DNA from: CAWEPK01 sp963835595
GTDB taxonomy: Bacteria; Desulfobacterota; Syntrophorhabdia; Syntrophorhabdales; WCHB1-27
NCBI GenBank assembly: GCA_963835595.1
Contig: CAWIGL010000002.1
Coordinates: forward strand, 2,232,001 to 2,296,000
DNA: 64,000 nt
Direction of reading: 5' to 3'
This document shows, in pieces, positions 9,202-19,096 of this stretch. Both the position numbers and the translations under genes were made by a program. Within the stretch, counting starts at the first letter, position 1; each line of letters begins with the position of its first letter. Below the pieces are notes generated by a model. That model was not told the DNA's origin. It did not search any database and worked only from the letters and a program-made list of their open reading frames with translations.

Positions 9202-10659
9202 CTACGTCACATGGAACTGGGGGCGAACGGTGGTCCAGAACTGAGGGCAGGCAACGACGGTAGGATTTTTGCCGACGATCTTCTCTGCCATGCTCCAGGC
9301 TTGCTCAAAATCTACCGCGGGGACGCAGCCGACGTCTCTTGCGGCGCCCGCCCCTCCCGTTCCTTCGATCTGCGGCGGAGCAATAGGAATTTCCGAGGTG
9401 GGCACCCCGGCAAAGATAATCTTGCTTGCGTGGTCAAGCATGTACTGGCTCTCGTAAAACAGCCAGAAAGGATGGATCGGTGCATAGGAATAGCAGTGTT
9501 GATATTTAAAGATAAGGTCTTCCCTGTACAGGAATTCCTCTTCATACTTCTGCAATTCATAAGAAGAATGGCATCTCCTGAACAGGTTTATGACTTCTCG
9601 ATAGGAGGCATGGGCATTGTCGTCGATATTCCCCGTACACCGCGTCAGCGAGATCACTACCCCTCCTTCCCGCAGGACGGGCTTATTTACCCAGATGCGC
9701 GGGGGTGTGCAGGCAGCAGCAAGTCCGATCAAGGGATTGCTCGTCTCTCCGTAAAGGCCCACGCGGGGGACGCCGAGGACAAAAACATCCGCCTGGGGCA
9801 CTTCGACAGCATACAGCCTTTCGGTCAGTTTCCATGTCGGCTCGTTAATCTCGGGCGAATAACCCGCAAAAACACCCGCTATTTGGGCCCCGGCGCCCAT
9901 GACCGCATCTACGTAAAAGACCCTTTTGCCGATGGCGTTCTCGATCTGCTTCATAACCGCTTCTTTGTGCTTCCGGTAGAGCATCGTCCGGTGGTCACCG
10001 TGGCATGATTCTTCGTGACCGACCACCGGAAGACCGTGCGTAGAGACCATGCTCCGGGAACTGGCGAGGCCGATTATCACCCCCGTTCCCGTCATCCCGC
10101 CCCAGTTGGACGGCAGCACCGTTCCGCAATAGATGAAAAGCGCAGCTTCATCCAGCAGGCTATTGTACTCTACGTAATCCCCGAGCTCGGAGACGCCCAT
10201 GTACTTCAGCTTCCGGGAATCGTGGCAATCGTGATTCAGGAGCCTGGAGGCGCTCCCCATGGGCCTGAACCGGTTATAGATCTCATCGCCTAGATACGCG
10301 CGGAAACTGGTGTCCGGCCACTTGCAGTGGTTTCCGCTCGCGCTCAGCAGGAAGACGTCCTCATCCTTGACGCCGGCCTTGTTCAACACCTCCATTATCG
10401 CCGGGATCATGATGCGACGGGGCGGGGCAGGGCGCGTGAGATCATCATGGGCGATTACCACCTTTTTCCCCTTCGCTTTTCTTGCCAGCTCAAAGAGTGG
10501 CGGCGCCCCCACCGGCTTCTCCAGCGCCTTTTTCACCGCAACATCCGGCTTCTCCAAAAGCGCCGGGGGTGGAACGACCGGCACGACCGTATTCTTCGGT
10601 ACGGAAATGGTTATCTTTTTGTCCCAGTAATCTGCGATGATCTCTTTGCTTGCTCTCAT
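9202..10659 (-). CDS. LarA-like protein (nickel-dependent lactate racemase domain, DUF2088)
   Basis: The N-terminal half matches the LarA/DUF2088 fold, seen in VIAHDDLTRPAPPRRIM, the LLSASGNH motif and LNHDCHD, which supply His residues of the kind used around the nickel-pincer cofactor. LarA racemises lactate; many LarA-like proteins act on other 2-hydroxy acids. No cofactor synthesis genes (larB, larC, larE) lie in the window. Three starts are possible (GTG 10668, ATG 10665, ATG 10659); the last has the best spacing to GAGAGG. It is the last gene of the second TRAP/aconitase-X cluster, which suggests a hydroxy-acid substrate. Confidence 0.82.
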   Translation of the reverse strand: MRASKEIIADYWDKKITISVPKNTVVPVVPPPALLEKPDVAVKKALEKPVGAPPLFELARKAKGKKVVIAHDDLTRPAPPRRIMIPAIMEVLNKAGVKDEDVFLLSASGNHCKWPDTSFRAYLGDEIYNRFRPMGSASRLLNHDCHDSRKLKYMGVSELGDYVEYNSLLDEAALFIYCGTVLPSNWGGMTGTGVIIGLASSRSMVSTHGLPVVGHEESCHGDHRTMLYRKHKEAVMKQIENAIGKRVFYVDAVMGAGAQIAGVFAGYSPEINEPTWKLTERLYAVEVPQADVFVLGVPRVGLYGETSNPLIGLAAACTPPRIWVNKPVLREGGVVISLTRCTGNIDDNAHASYREVINLFRRCHSSYELQKYEEEFLYREDLIFKYQHCYSYAPIHPFWLFYESQYMLDHASKIIFAGVPTSEIPIAPPQIEGTGGAGAARDVGCVPAVDFEQAWSMAEKIVGKNPTVVACPQFWTTVRPQFHVT

Positions 10660-10741
10660 GTGCATCACCCTCTCTTATCGTTATTGAGGCTCTTTTGCCA
10701 ACCTCTATCGCCCTCCGCTGCTTATCTATCGGGTCCTGGGG

Positions 10742-12249
10742 TTAAAAGTCATCCTCCAGGGGCACCTGCTCGGAAAAGCCTTTCAACTGCTCCTGCCCCG
10801 CAACGAGCCGTGAGAGCTGGATGAAATGCTCGGCGTTCAGGAAGATCTCGTGCAGGTCTGCCATCTGGTCTATGGTCCAGCCGATTTTCAGCAGGTAGGA
10901 AAGATACTGAAAAGCCGTCTTGGCGCCGTCGCCGACCGAATGGAAGCCGACGTATCTCCTCGAGGCCGGGTCTACAATGGCCTTGACCAGTCCGTTTCTG
11001 CCCTGGCAATAAAAGAGCAGGTTTAAGGTGTGCATCCTTCCGCACACGGGAAGTCCCTGGTTCGCAAATCCGGGGTAATATTCCTCGGGCTGCGGGTTTT
11101 TGGGCTTCGGTCCCCAGGGGACCTGGATGAGGATCACGTCCCCGTATTTTTTACGCGCCTCCTCCTCGGTAAGACCCACCATAGTCGCTTCGAGCGGAGG
11201 CAGGTAGATATGATCGGGGAGCGGCAGGCTGTCGTCCCACTTAGCCTCTTTGCCCATCATGTTCTTCGCGGCGATCATTCCTCTCTTTCGCGCGACGGCC
11301 ATGAAGTAAGGAGGGCCGGCAACATCGCCCACGGCATAAATGCCCGGCACGTTGGTCCGGATCCGCCGTCGATAACGATCTCGTTGCCTTTGCCGATCTT
11401 GACCCCCAGGGGGACGGCAGACTCCGAGTTGGGAGTCAGACCGACGGACACCATTACCGCGTCACACGCGAACTCGACGGTCTTGCCGCCGATCTCTGCA
11501 ACCACAGCCTCTACCTTTCTTTTCCCTTTGATCGCCTTGACATCGGCGCCTTCGTGGATCTTGATGCCGCGCCTTTTGAAATCCCTGAAAATATAGCCTC
11601 TCACGTCCCGGTCCCATTTCGGGAGACACGTATATTTCTCAAGAACGGTCACGTCGATGTTAAAGGGCGCAAACATCGCAGCCTTTCCGATGCCGATCTT
11701 TCCTCCCCCTATAACCACCAGCTTCTTGGGGTCCTTACGGATCTCCGGGTGGTCTTTGTACGTCAGTACGCCCGGAAGGTCGATCCCAGGGATATCGGGC
11801 ATCGTGGGTCTCGATCCGGTCGCGATGACAAGGTTTTTCCCTCTATAGATCTTTCCGTCAACTTCGACGGTGTTCTTGTCTATGATCTTCCCCTCTCCCC
11901 ACGCAACGGCGATGCCCAGCTGCGTCTCCGTCTGATGCTTCATGGTCTCCTTGAATGAAGCCTGCCCGACCTTCCTGTAAGTCTCCAGGGCCTTCGACAT
12001 GCTGATCTTGCTCAGGTCCATGTCGGGATACCAGGACTTCCCAGAGTAAAGGTGCAGCAGCTCGGCCATGGACGATTGATCCGAGATAAAATTCTCAAAG
12101 GCGCACCTGCACACGTGGCATTCGCCGCCCAGGCAGTGCTGCTCTATTATCAGCGGGTTGCCCCCCAGGGCCTTCTGAAAAGCTGCCCCGAACCTGCCTG
12201 AAGCGCCTCCGCCGAACCATATCGCATCATACACCTTCTGACTTTCCAT
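10742..12249 (-). pseudogene. Pyridine nucleotide-disulfide oxidoreductase, frameshifted
   Basis: The gene reads as a dihydrolipoamide-dehydrogenase-like flavoprotein in two frames. The first part has the FAD site, the redox disulfide as CxxxxC with an extra Cys between (GGECHVCRC), and the NAD site VVIGGGKIGIG. The second part starts at VPGIYAVGDVAG, the second FAD motif, and ends with the dimerisation domain. The frames join near 11350-11362 if one C is added to GGATCCGG, which gives GGSRTNVPGIYAVGD and about 502 residues, a normal length. Start ATG 12249 has AGGAGG upstream. Either a base-calling error or a recent inactivation. The non-standard PSK region (CAFENF) suggests a substrate other than lipoamide. 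Confidence 0.85.
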
Positions 12250-12363
12250 GCAAGATACCTCCTGTTGTTTTTTAATCGTTTCTAAACCCGGCTTCCCCGA
12301 TCCCATTCAAAGACCTGTTCCGCGGCCTCTTAAAAACCGTATCGGGAACGGCCGGCACTGACG

Positions 12364-13146
12364 TCAAATAGTAAGGTCCAGGAGCGTCTGCCCTCCGTCC
12401 AGGACCATTGTCTGTCCGGTCAACCAATCCGAGGCTTCGGAGCAAAGGAAAATTACGGGGCCGGCAAGGTCATATGCCTGGCCTATCTTCCCCAAAGGCA
12501 CACGTTTAACGAAATAGTCGTGAAACTCTTTATCCTCCAGTCTCCCCCTGGTCAGATCGGTCTCGATCATCCCCGGTGCTATGGCGTTTACGTTGATATT
12601 GTACCTGCCCCATTCTACAGCCAGCGACCTGGTGAAATTGATGATGCCGGCCTTGCTCGAATCGTAGGCAACCGCTTTGCGGTATGTCCCGGTCATGCCG
12701 CCGACTGAGGCGACGTTCACAATCTTCCCTTTATTCTGCCCGATCATGACCTTCCCGACTGTCTGAGCGCAAAAGAAAGTCCCCGTCAGGTTCACGTTCA
12801 CGACCTTATTCCAATCGTCCAACGCGAAATCCTCCGCCGGCGAAAAGACATTTATGCCCGCGTTGTTGACGAGGATGTCTATTTTCCCGAAGCGCTTCAC
12901 CGTTTCGGAAGCCATCGCTTCTATCTCCGTCTTCCTCGACAGGTCAACCTTGATAAAGATCGACTCTTTTCCTTTCTTTCTTATCTCCCCGGCGGCTTCC
13001 TCCCCCTCGCGGACGAGCACGTCCGCAATAACGACATGGCAACCGGCATCGGCCAGGGCCAGGGCCAGCACCCTTCCTATCCCGCGTCCGGCGCCTGTTA
13101 CGATTCCGACTTTTCCCGATAAGCTGAAAAGATTCGACGTATCCAT
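12364..13146 (-). CDS. Short-chain dehydrogenase/reductase
   Basis: This 260-residue SDR has TGAGRGIGRVLALAL as the dinucleotide-binding motif, LVNNAGIN, and the catalytic YDSSK. The Asp at the end of beta strand 2 (VVIADVL) favours NAD. The C-terminal GQTMVLDGGQTLLDL is typical of FabG-like enzymes. It lies between the disulfide oxidoreductase and the aconitase X genes and could oxidise the hydroxy group of the compound handled by that dehydratase. Its start has AAAGGAAG upstream. Confidence 0.93.
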   Translation of the reverse strand: MDTSNLFSLSGKVGIVTGAGRGIGRVLALALADAGCHVVIADVLVREGEEAAGEIRKKGKESIFIKVDLSRKTEIEAMASETVKRFGKIDILVNNAGINVFSPAEDFALDDWNKVVNVNLTGTFFCAQTVGKVMIGQNKGKIVNVASVGGMTGTYRKAVAYDSSKAGIINFTRSLAVEWGRYNINVNAIAPGMIETDLTRGRLEDKEFHDYFVKRVPLGKIGQAYDLAGPVIFLCSEASDWLTGQTMVLDGGQTLLDLTI

Positions 13147-13173
13147 CTCGCTTCCTTTCGCGTAAGTGATTTA

Positions 13174-13638
13174 TTATTTCGGTCTTTGTCCAGCCCGCCC
13201 GTGAGTTTTTCGCGTTATTGTTATGACGGCTTCTCCGCCTATCTTCCCTGCTCTCACCTCGACCCAGTCTCCCGTCTTTATCTCTTTGACGGGGTCCAGG
13301 TTGAGGCCGTCGACGGCGGGTATTCCGCCTGCCAATGCGCCTGAGATATCTATAGGGTCCACCCTCCGGCATATGATCGCCTTAGGCCCCACTTTTGTCA
13401 CCTTCGACTTGAGAAACAGCCCCGACGAGCCGCCGCTCGGTCCGATCACGGAAGGATAAACCAGGACCTTGCCGGCTACGCATTGGCCGTATAGCTCGTG
13501 GTTTGCCATCCTGACGATGCCTGTGTCATTCTCAATGTCGTACATGAAGTGGCTGATAGGCTGGCTGGTGACCAGGGCTTCCCCTTGCGCAAATCCCTCG
13601 GATCGCGTGATTCCTTTCAGCGTTTTGGTGGTCGTCAT
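13174..13638 (-). CDS. Aconitase X small (swivel-domain) subunit, DUF126
   Basis: This 154-residue protein matches the DUF126 swivel domain of aconitase X, with the conserved SxPISHFMYDIE segment, GKVLVYPSVIGPSGGSSG and the ALAGGIPAVDGLN motif. It pairs with the catalytic subunit encoded 17 bases upstream. Known aconitase X enzymes dehydrate cis-3-hydroxy-L-proline or (in archaea) phosphomevalonate; the substrate here is not evident. The ATG at 13638 is supported by GAGGT 5-6 bases upstream. Confidence 0.92.
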   Translation of the reverse strand: MTTTKTLKGITRSEGFAQGEALVTSQPISHFMYDIENDTGIVRMANHELYGQCVAGKVLVYPSVIGPSGGSSGLFLKSKVTKVGPKAIICRRVDPIDISGALAGGIPAVDGLNLDPVKEIKTGDWVEVRAGKIGGEAVITITRKTHGRAGQRPK

Positions 13639-13655
13639 GTTTACCTCTTTTCTTC

Positions 13656-14975
13656 CTATTTCAGGGGGCGCCGCCGGCCGGCCCATTTCTTCGGCTCCAA
13701 TTTCCCGGTCACCCCGGCGTCGATCAGATCGTCCAGACCCCCGAAAAGAAACTTCTGGCCGCGGCCTCCGAACAGTTTTATGTTCTTGAAGCTATCCGTG
13801 GCTATATGTATCTTGCCCCACTTCTCGGCGGGCCCGTTTCCCATACACGTGCTGTGATATATTTTGGCCCCGGCCCTTTCGATGGTTTCGATAAAACCGA
13901 AAAACTTTGCCATAAGATACGTTTGGATATCCGTTTGAACCCAGAACGCCACATTGGCGCTGATCCTTTTTCCCGAAAGCTTCACGGCGAGGTCCCTTAC
14001 CTCGCGCAGGTCCATGAACGGACAGCCCGTTACGATAACATCAACGCTGTTATCCGGCGCTGTGTTCAAGCTTTCGTAGACAGCCCGAAGGTCGCTGACG
14101 CCCACCTCTATTTTCTCGACGCCTTTTGGGGTACGGCCGCCGAAGGCCGCATCGATGGTCGGCGAATCGGGACTTATGCCGACCAGGTTCATCTTGGGGA
14201 AATGCAGGGCGGGGGAGGCAGTCGCAGAAAGGGCCTTGGCCTGTTCGACGGATATTTGCCGGAGTCCCGTGACGACCGGTATCCTGTCGTAGGCCTTCAT
14301 GCCGATAAATGCACCGAGCGCGTTCCAATCTGCGAGCGTTTGCAGGTTTTCCACCACCTGTCGATCCAGCTCGCACAATATCTTTCCCACACGGTTTTCA
14401 TCGCGCATCAGGCCGTGTTTTGGGTTTACCCCCGTAATCGCAGCATAAAAAGCGGTAATGCTGTCCTCCCTGTTTGTCTTTGCGCCGCATATCGTGTTGG
14501 CGTAACAGGCCGCATTGCCCTCACAGCACGCGTAATAATCCCCGAACTTGGGTGTGTTTACGTTCATGTAGGCAATGCACGAGAACGTGTTTATGATCCC
14601 CATCTTACCGAGCAACTGTGCGCCCTCGATCATCCCGTCCCTGACCTCCTGCGGGAGCCGGGCGTTTCTAAAGCTCCATGGATAGTCTTTTTCCAGGAAC
14701 TTGTCGGTCTGCATGGCGCAGGGGTCTGTCGTGGTGAAAACGCTCACTTTTGCATCGAGTGCAGCAAATTCCTTATAAATCGGACCTGTGCCGTAGTCAT
14801 ATTTCGGGATCCTTCCCATGGTGGCGTCGGGACCGAACATATGGGATCCGGCTATGGGCACCATCTCCTCAGCCCCTACGGCCTCTCCGAATTTTATCAG
14901 TCTCTCTATGGCCAACTGTTTGGCCTTTCCATGCTTGCCTTCGGCCATTTCCATCTCGCGCTTCGATAACCTCAT
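13656..14975 (-). CDS. Aconitase X catalytic subunit, DUF521
   Basis: The 439-residue product is the large subunit of aconitase X, an Fe-S dehydratase. It shows the N-terminal GKAKQLAIERLIKFGEAVGAEEMV segment in two parts, GSHMFGPDA, the Cys-rich CEGNAACYANTICGAKTNRE region and the C-terminal YHSTCMGNGPAEKWGKIHIATDS block in pieces, which supply cluster Cys residues and substrate contacts. It is cotranscribed with the swivel subunit and flanked by SDR genes and a TRAP transporter, so it likely dehydrates an imported hydroxy acid. The start has GGAGGT 4-5 bases upstream. Confidence 0.93.
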   Translation of the reverse strand: MRLSKREMEMAEGKHGKAKQLAIERLIKFGEAVGAEEMVPIAGSHMFGPDATMGRIPKYDYGTGPIYKEFAALDAKVSVFTTTDPCAMQTDKFLEKDYPWSFRNARLPQEVRDGMIEGAQLLGKMGIINTFSCIAYMNVNTPKFGDYYACCEGNAACYANTICGAKTNREDSITAFYAAITGVNPKHGLMRDENRVGKILCELDRQVVENLQTLADWNALGAFIGMKAYDRIPVVTGLRQISVEQAKALSATASPALHFPKMNLVGISPDSPTIDAAFGGRTPKGVEKIEVGVSDLRAVYESLNTAPDNSVDVIVTGCPFMDLREVRDLAVKLSGKRISANVAFWVQTDIQTYLMAKFFGFIETIERAGAKIYHSTCMGNGPAEKWGKIHIATDSFKNIKLFGGRGQKFLFGGLDDLIDAGVTGKLEPKKWAGRRRPLK

Positions 14976-15029
14976 AAGGACCTCCGCTTCCTCAGCCTTT
15001 TCAGGCTCCTCCCCCGCCTTTCCTCCTCT

Positions 15030-15800
15030 TCAGGACATGAACCGGCCGCCGTTAACGTCTATCGTTGCGCCCGTGATGTAGTCCGAGTCGCTCGAAGCGA
15101 GGAACACGACCACGCCGGCTACCTCTTCGGCCTTTCCGAGACGTCCTAAAGGGATCCTGCTCAGCATTTCGCGATGGGCCTCCTCACTGGCGGCAGGCCA
15201 CGAGTGCTCGGTCTGCCCGCTGAAAATTACCCCAGGGGCTATCGCGTTCACGCGTATGCCGTAAGGTCCGAGCTTCAAGGCCATCTGCCTTGTAAAGCCG
15301 AGCTGGCCGGCCTTGGCCGCCGCATAATAGGGACCTGCAAACTCGCTGGAATACCGGCCTCCCTGCGACGAAATATTTACAACCCTCCCGTATCTTCTTT
15401 CGATCATATGGGGCATTACGGCCAGGGTGCAGAGCATCGTTCCTTTAAGGTTAAGACTTATCGTCTTGTCCAGGTTTCTGATTGAAATACCCCGGAAAAA
15501 ACGGTCCCCGCCGTCGAACCTGCCCCCTCCGGCGTTATTGACGAGTATGTCGATCCGGCCGAATTCACCGATAGCGGTCGCTACCATTGCCCGCACGTCA
15601 CCGAGCCTGGTAACATCGCAACGCACGCCGGCTGCCTTTCCACCGATCCCCTTGATCTTGTCGACGGTTTGCTTCATAGACGGCGCGTCCACGTCGGCTG
15701 CGATCACGACAGCCCCTTCCTTAGCGAGGGCGACAGCCATGGCCTTTCCAAGCCCGCCCCCCGACCCGGTCACAATGGCGATGTTTCCCTTCAATCTCAT
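15030..15800 (-). CDS. Short-chain dehydrogenase/reductase
   Basis: This 256-residue SDR carries TGSGGGLGKAMAVAL, an Asp after beta strand 2 (VIAADVDAP) that favours NAD, LVNNAGGG and the catalytic YYAAAK. The end GATIDVNGGRFMS is family-typical. It is encoded just upstream of aconitase X with a 54-base gap and downstream of a TRAP large permease. A GGAGGGT ribosome binding site supports the start. It is the third SDR of the first 16 kb. Confidence 0.93.
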   Translation of the reverse strand: MRLKGNIAIVTGSGGGLGKAMAVALAKEGAVVIAADVDAPSMKQTVDKIKGIGGKAAGVRCDVTRLGDVRAMVATAIGEFGRIDILVNNAGGGRFDGGDRFFRGISIRNLDKTISLNLKGTMLCTLAVMPHMIERRYGRVVNISSQGGRYSSEFAGPYYAAAKAGQLGFTRQMALKLGPYGIRVNAIAPGVIFSGQTEHSWPAASEEAHREMLSRIPLGRLGKAEEVAGVVVFLASSDSDYITGATIDVNGGRFMS

Positions 15801-15878
15801 GCTCTACCCTCCGGCGACCGCTTATCACCCGGCGCCGTCGGCTTACCCGGCCATTTTTTTAAGATATCCCACATTATT

Positions 15879-17171
15879 TTAAGGGTAGAACCCAAAATAC
15901 TTAGGAACGGTCATGCTGATCGCGGGAACGTACGAAATCAGGAGACAGACGACGATCAGAACACAGATGAACGGAATGATGGCTATGGTGAGTCTTTCCA
16001 GCGTAACCTTGGTAACGCCGGAAACCACGAAAAGAACCAGTCCCAATGGCGGATGGATCAGGCCGATCGCGAGGTTCATGCAGACGACAATCGCAAGATG
16101 AAGGGGATGAATCCCTGCCTCTGCACCGGTGACGACAAGGATAGGGGCCAGAAGGACGATCGAAATGATCGTATCGAGGAACATGCCGGCGATAAAAAGA
16201 ATGATGTTGAAGATCAGGAACGTGAGGTAGAAATTTCCACCACCCAGTCCGACGATGGAAGACGCGATCTTCTGCGGTATCTGTTCCATAGACAAAATCC
16301 AGCCAAAGGCAATGGCGGTGGCGATGACGAAGAGGACGGTCGAGGAGATGACGACGGTCCGCCTCAAGATCTCCGGCAAATCTTTCAGCTTGAGGGTCTT
16401 TTTCACGAAAAACCCCACCACCAATGCATAGGCGGCAGCAATGGCGGCTGCCTCGGCAGGCGTGCAAACACCCAATAAAATGCCTGCAACAATAATGATG
16501 GGCATCATCAGCGCAAGGATTGCCCCTTTAAAGGCCGAGAAAAACTCCCTGAAGCCCGCCCTCCCGTGACGGACCGGATAGCCCCTTCTCTTTGCAAGGA
16601 AATAGATAAGCGTCATGAGACCGAGCGCAACGATTATGCCGGGGACGTAGCCGGCCAGGAATAGCCCGGCCACCGAGACGTTCATGAGAGTGGCGTAAAG
16701 GACCAGGACGATGCTGGGAGGCAGTATCGGACCGGTCACGGCAGCCGCCGAGATAACGGCGGAAGTGAAGTCCAGGTCGTAACCCTCCTTTTTCATGGCC
16801 GGTGCCATGACGGTGCTGATCGAGGCGGCATCGGCCACACCGGAGCCCGTCAACCCCGAAAGAAGGAGGGTCGAAACGACTACCGCATGGGCCAGGCCTC
16901 CCCGAAGGTGACCGACGAGGGCATTGGCCAGCCGGACCAGGTCCCGGGTGATCCCGCTGATAGTCATAACCTGGCCCGCCATGACGAAAAACGGGATGGC
17001 CAGCATCACGAAGCTTGCGATCCCCGCATACATGCGCTGCGGAATGAGCGTATAGAGGTGCGCATTGCCGAGATAAAAGAAGGTGAAGGCCGTCGAAAGC
17101 CCCATCACGAACGCAACCGGTACTCCGAGGGCAAACAGCCCGAAGAATATGATCGAGATAAATAGTATCAT
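15879..17171 (-). CDS. dctM: TRAP transporter large permease (DctM-like)
   Basis: This 430-residue protein is a second DctM subunit with the expected run of hydrophobic helices. Family motifs include GVPVAFVMGLS near residue 17, SGLTGSGVADAASIS near residue 105 and AVTGPILPPSIVLVLYA near residue 140. It follows its own DctQ and DctP genes, so a complete second TRAP system is present. The set precedes SDR and aconitase X genes and probably imports their substrate. Confidence 0.95.
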   Translation of the reverse strand: MILFISIIFFGLFALGVPVAFVMGLSTAFTFFYLGNAHLYTLIPQRMYAGIASFVMLAIPFFVMAGQVMTISGITRDLVRLANALVGHLRGGLAHAVVVSTLLLSGLTGSGVADAASISTVMAPAMKKEGYDLDFTSAVISAAAVTGPILPPSIVLVLYATLMNVSVAGLFLAGYVPGIIVALGLMTLIYFLAKRRGYPVRHGRAGFREFFSAFKGAILALMMPIIIVAGILLGVCTPAEAAAIAAAYALVVGFFVKKTLKLKDLPEILRRTVVISSTVLFVIATAIAFGWILSMEQIPQKIASSIVGLGGGNFYLTFLIFNIILFIAGMFLDTIISIVLLAPILVVTGAEAGIHPLHLAIVVCMNLAIGLIHPPLGLVLFVVSGVTKVTLERLTIAIIPFICVLIVVCLLISYVPAISMTVPKYFGFYP

Positions 17172-17216
17172 GCTCCCAATTCTCCGAACGCGCTAAGCCC
17201 GATACGGCCGAACCCG

Positions 17217-17717
17217 CTATTTCTCATCCCAGCCGAAAAGATCTGCCGTGTCCCGGGCAATCAGAAGCATTCCCTGGGTCAGCAGAAAGACACCCCCCGC
17301 GCAAACCGACAGGTACAAATAGAAGTACGGGACATTCCAGAATGTTGTTGCTTGATGTGCACCGACAAAGACGGACAGCTTCCATCCGAAAACCACGAGG
17401 TAGCCGGCGAAGAAGGAGATCATCACATCTATGAAAACCCTTGCGATGTTTGTGAGTCGAACCGGAAAAAGAGCGACCACGAACATGATGGCGACGTGTC
17501 CCCGCTCCTTCAGGACCATCGAGGCTCCGAGGAACACCATCCAGGGAAAAAAGATGAGCGACGTTTCCTCGGACCACGATAGTGCGTGTTCCAGTACATA
17601 GCGGCAGAAGACCTGCAGGAGCGTGGTCAGAAAGATTATCACGAGCATGGTTGCCGACGCCCAATAGGCGATCCTGTAAAAGAAATCGGCAAGCACGTCC
17701 AGCTTCCGAGTGAACAT
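17217..17717 (-). CDS. dctQ: TRAP transporter small permease (DctQ-like)
   Basis: This four-helix membrane protein has the DctQ hallmark ALSWSEETSLIFFPWMVFLG in its second helical region. The ATG at 17717 (MFTRKLDVLADFF) begins directly before the first helix and has GGGAG upstream; a longer frame to 17816 would run back into the DctP gene. It lies between DctP and DctM of the second TRAP system. Confidence 0.9.
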   Translation of the reverse strand: MFTRKLDVLADFFYRIAYWASATMLVIIFLTTLLQVFCRYVLEHALSWSEETSLIFFPWMVFLGASMVLKERGHVAIMFVVALFPVRLTNIARVFIDVMISFFAGYLVVFGWKLSVFVGAHQATTFWNVPYFYLYLSVCAGGVFLLTQGMLLIARDTADLFGWDEK

Positions 17718-17755
17718 ACCCTGTTCTCCCTTGAAGCGACCTGATAAGGCCCCGG

Positions 17756-18787
17756 TTATTTCACCGCGAGCGCTTTTCTGGCTTCGTCCCTTGCCCGGAG
17801 AAGCTTTTGCACCCACTCCTTCCCGGCAGTCTTTTCAAGGGAGGCAAGACCGGCGGCCTGGGCCGGCTTTGTAAACTCGGCCATTTCCTGCGGATTAGGA
17901 GAATAGATCTGTATACCCTTCGCTTTCATAATCCTCAGCGAATTCCCGTTGTTGTTCTCGCTTACCCCACGGGTTACCACGGCCCCGATGCGCGCGGCAT
18001 TCAGGACGATCTCTCTTTGCCTCGGCGTCAACTTGTTGTACCAATTGTTATTCGCAAAGATATAGCAGGTATCGTATGAGTGGTTCGTCAAAGTAGCGTA
18101 TTTGAACGTCTCGTGGAGCTTAACGTCAATGGCGCTGTTCGGCTCGACTTCAAAGCCGTCCACAACGTCCGTCTGCATGCTCGTATAGAGCTGCGTCCAG
18201 GGGATCACGACAGGGTTTGCGCCGAGAGCGGACAACATATTGAACATCATCTTGCTTTCAGGGGCCCTGATTTTCAGTCCCTTCATGTCGGCCGGCGAGT
18301 GGACGGCTTTCCTGCTGAAATACATGTCTCTGAATCCATTAGACTCGGCATAGCCCAGGACCCGAAGTTTTGATTCCTTGAAGATAACGTCTGCCAGCTC
18401 CTTGCCGAACGGCCCGTCTTGCACACGCCATACCTCGGGCACCGAATTAAAGGTAAAAGGGGCGCTCAGCAATTCTGCTTTGGGTGAAAACATTGAGGCC
18501 ACGGCGGCGAAGCACGGCACGATCTGGATCGCACCGAGCTGCACCGATTCCACCATCTCCCTCATGCCCCCGAGCTGGGCAGCGGGATAGATGGCGACTT
18601 CCATCTCCCCCCCGCTCTGGCTTTCCACCAGGTCCTTGAACGTGCTGGCAAAGGCCTCCATCATGCTCTCGTGGCGGTTCCCTCTGTCCACATGCGCCAC
18701 TTTTATAGTCACCTTTGCCGAAGCAAAGGGCACGATAAGGAAGAGCCCGCCAAGCAGAAGCACCAGCGGAAATAAAACTTTCTTCAT
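17756..18787 (-). CDS. dctP: TRAP transporter substrate-binding protein (DctP family)
   Basis: The 343-residue protein has a signal peptide ending near VPFASAKV and the DctP features IKVAHVDRGNRHESM, PADMKGLKIRAPESKMM (with the ligand-binding Arg) and DVVDGFEVEPNSAIDVKLHE. It is the first gene of the second TRAP operon. It differs clearly from the DctP at 1900-2931, so the two systems probably take up different acids. GGGGGAA precedes its ATG. Confidence 0.94.
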   Translation of the reverse strand: MKKVLFPLVLLLGGLFLIVPFASAKVTIKVAHVDRGNRHESMMEAFASTFKDLVESQSGGEMEVAIYPAAQLGGMREMVESVQLGAIQIVPCFAAVASMFSPKAELLSAPFTFNSVPEVWRVQDGPFGKELADVIFKESKLRVLGYAESNGFRDMYFSRKAVHSPADMKGLKIRAPESKMMFNMLSALGANPVVIPWTQLYTSMQTDVVDGFEVEPNSAIDVKLHETFKYATLTNHSYDTCYIFANNNWYNKLTPRQREIVLNAARIGAVVTRGVSENNNGNSLRIMKAKGIQIYSPNPQEMAEFTKPAQAAGLASLEKTAGKEWVQKLLRARDEARKALAVK

Positions 18788-18870
18788 ACTATGTTCCCCC
18801 TTTTTTTGGATTACCTACCTCTTCTGATCGCGCTGCCTGTTTACGGTAGATTTACTTCAACTTGTTGATT

Positions 18871-19096
18871 CCCTGTAGCTTGCTACAGGGATACTATCAC
18901 CCTCTCCTCACATAAAAGCTGTTTTATGCGCTCTTTCGTTCCCGCGCTTTTCGCATCCGACTATCATCGTTGGAGCTTTGGCACACCTTATAACAGGCAA
19001 TTATTGGGGCTCAGCGCCCCCTCCACGAGCTTTGCTCGTGGAGCCTCCTCCCTCACCAAAAGCGTCCAGCGGATACCCTGCTGCTTGCAGCAGGGT
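18871..19096. repeat. Cluster of five hairpins between BKACE and the TRAP operon
   Basis: The 329-base gap between the BKACE stop and the TRAP DctP start holds CCCTGTAGC-TT-GCTACAGGG (18871-18890), CATAAAA-GCTG-TTTTATG (18911-18928), GGGGC-TCAGC-GCCCC (19006-19020), CTCCACGAGC-TTT-GCTCGTGGAG (19021-19043) and ACCCTGCTGC-TT-GCAGCAGGGT (19075-19096). Three share an AGCTTGCT- or GAGCTTTGCTC-like centre, which looks like dispersed palindromic repeats rather than ordinary terminators. Some may terminate the BKACE transcript. No gene is seen in the gap. Confidence 0.75.

Noticed and set aside
10742..12249. Programmed frameshift in the disulfide oxidoreductase
   Set aside because: No slippery heptamer or downstream structure is evident; a one-base loss explains it.
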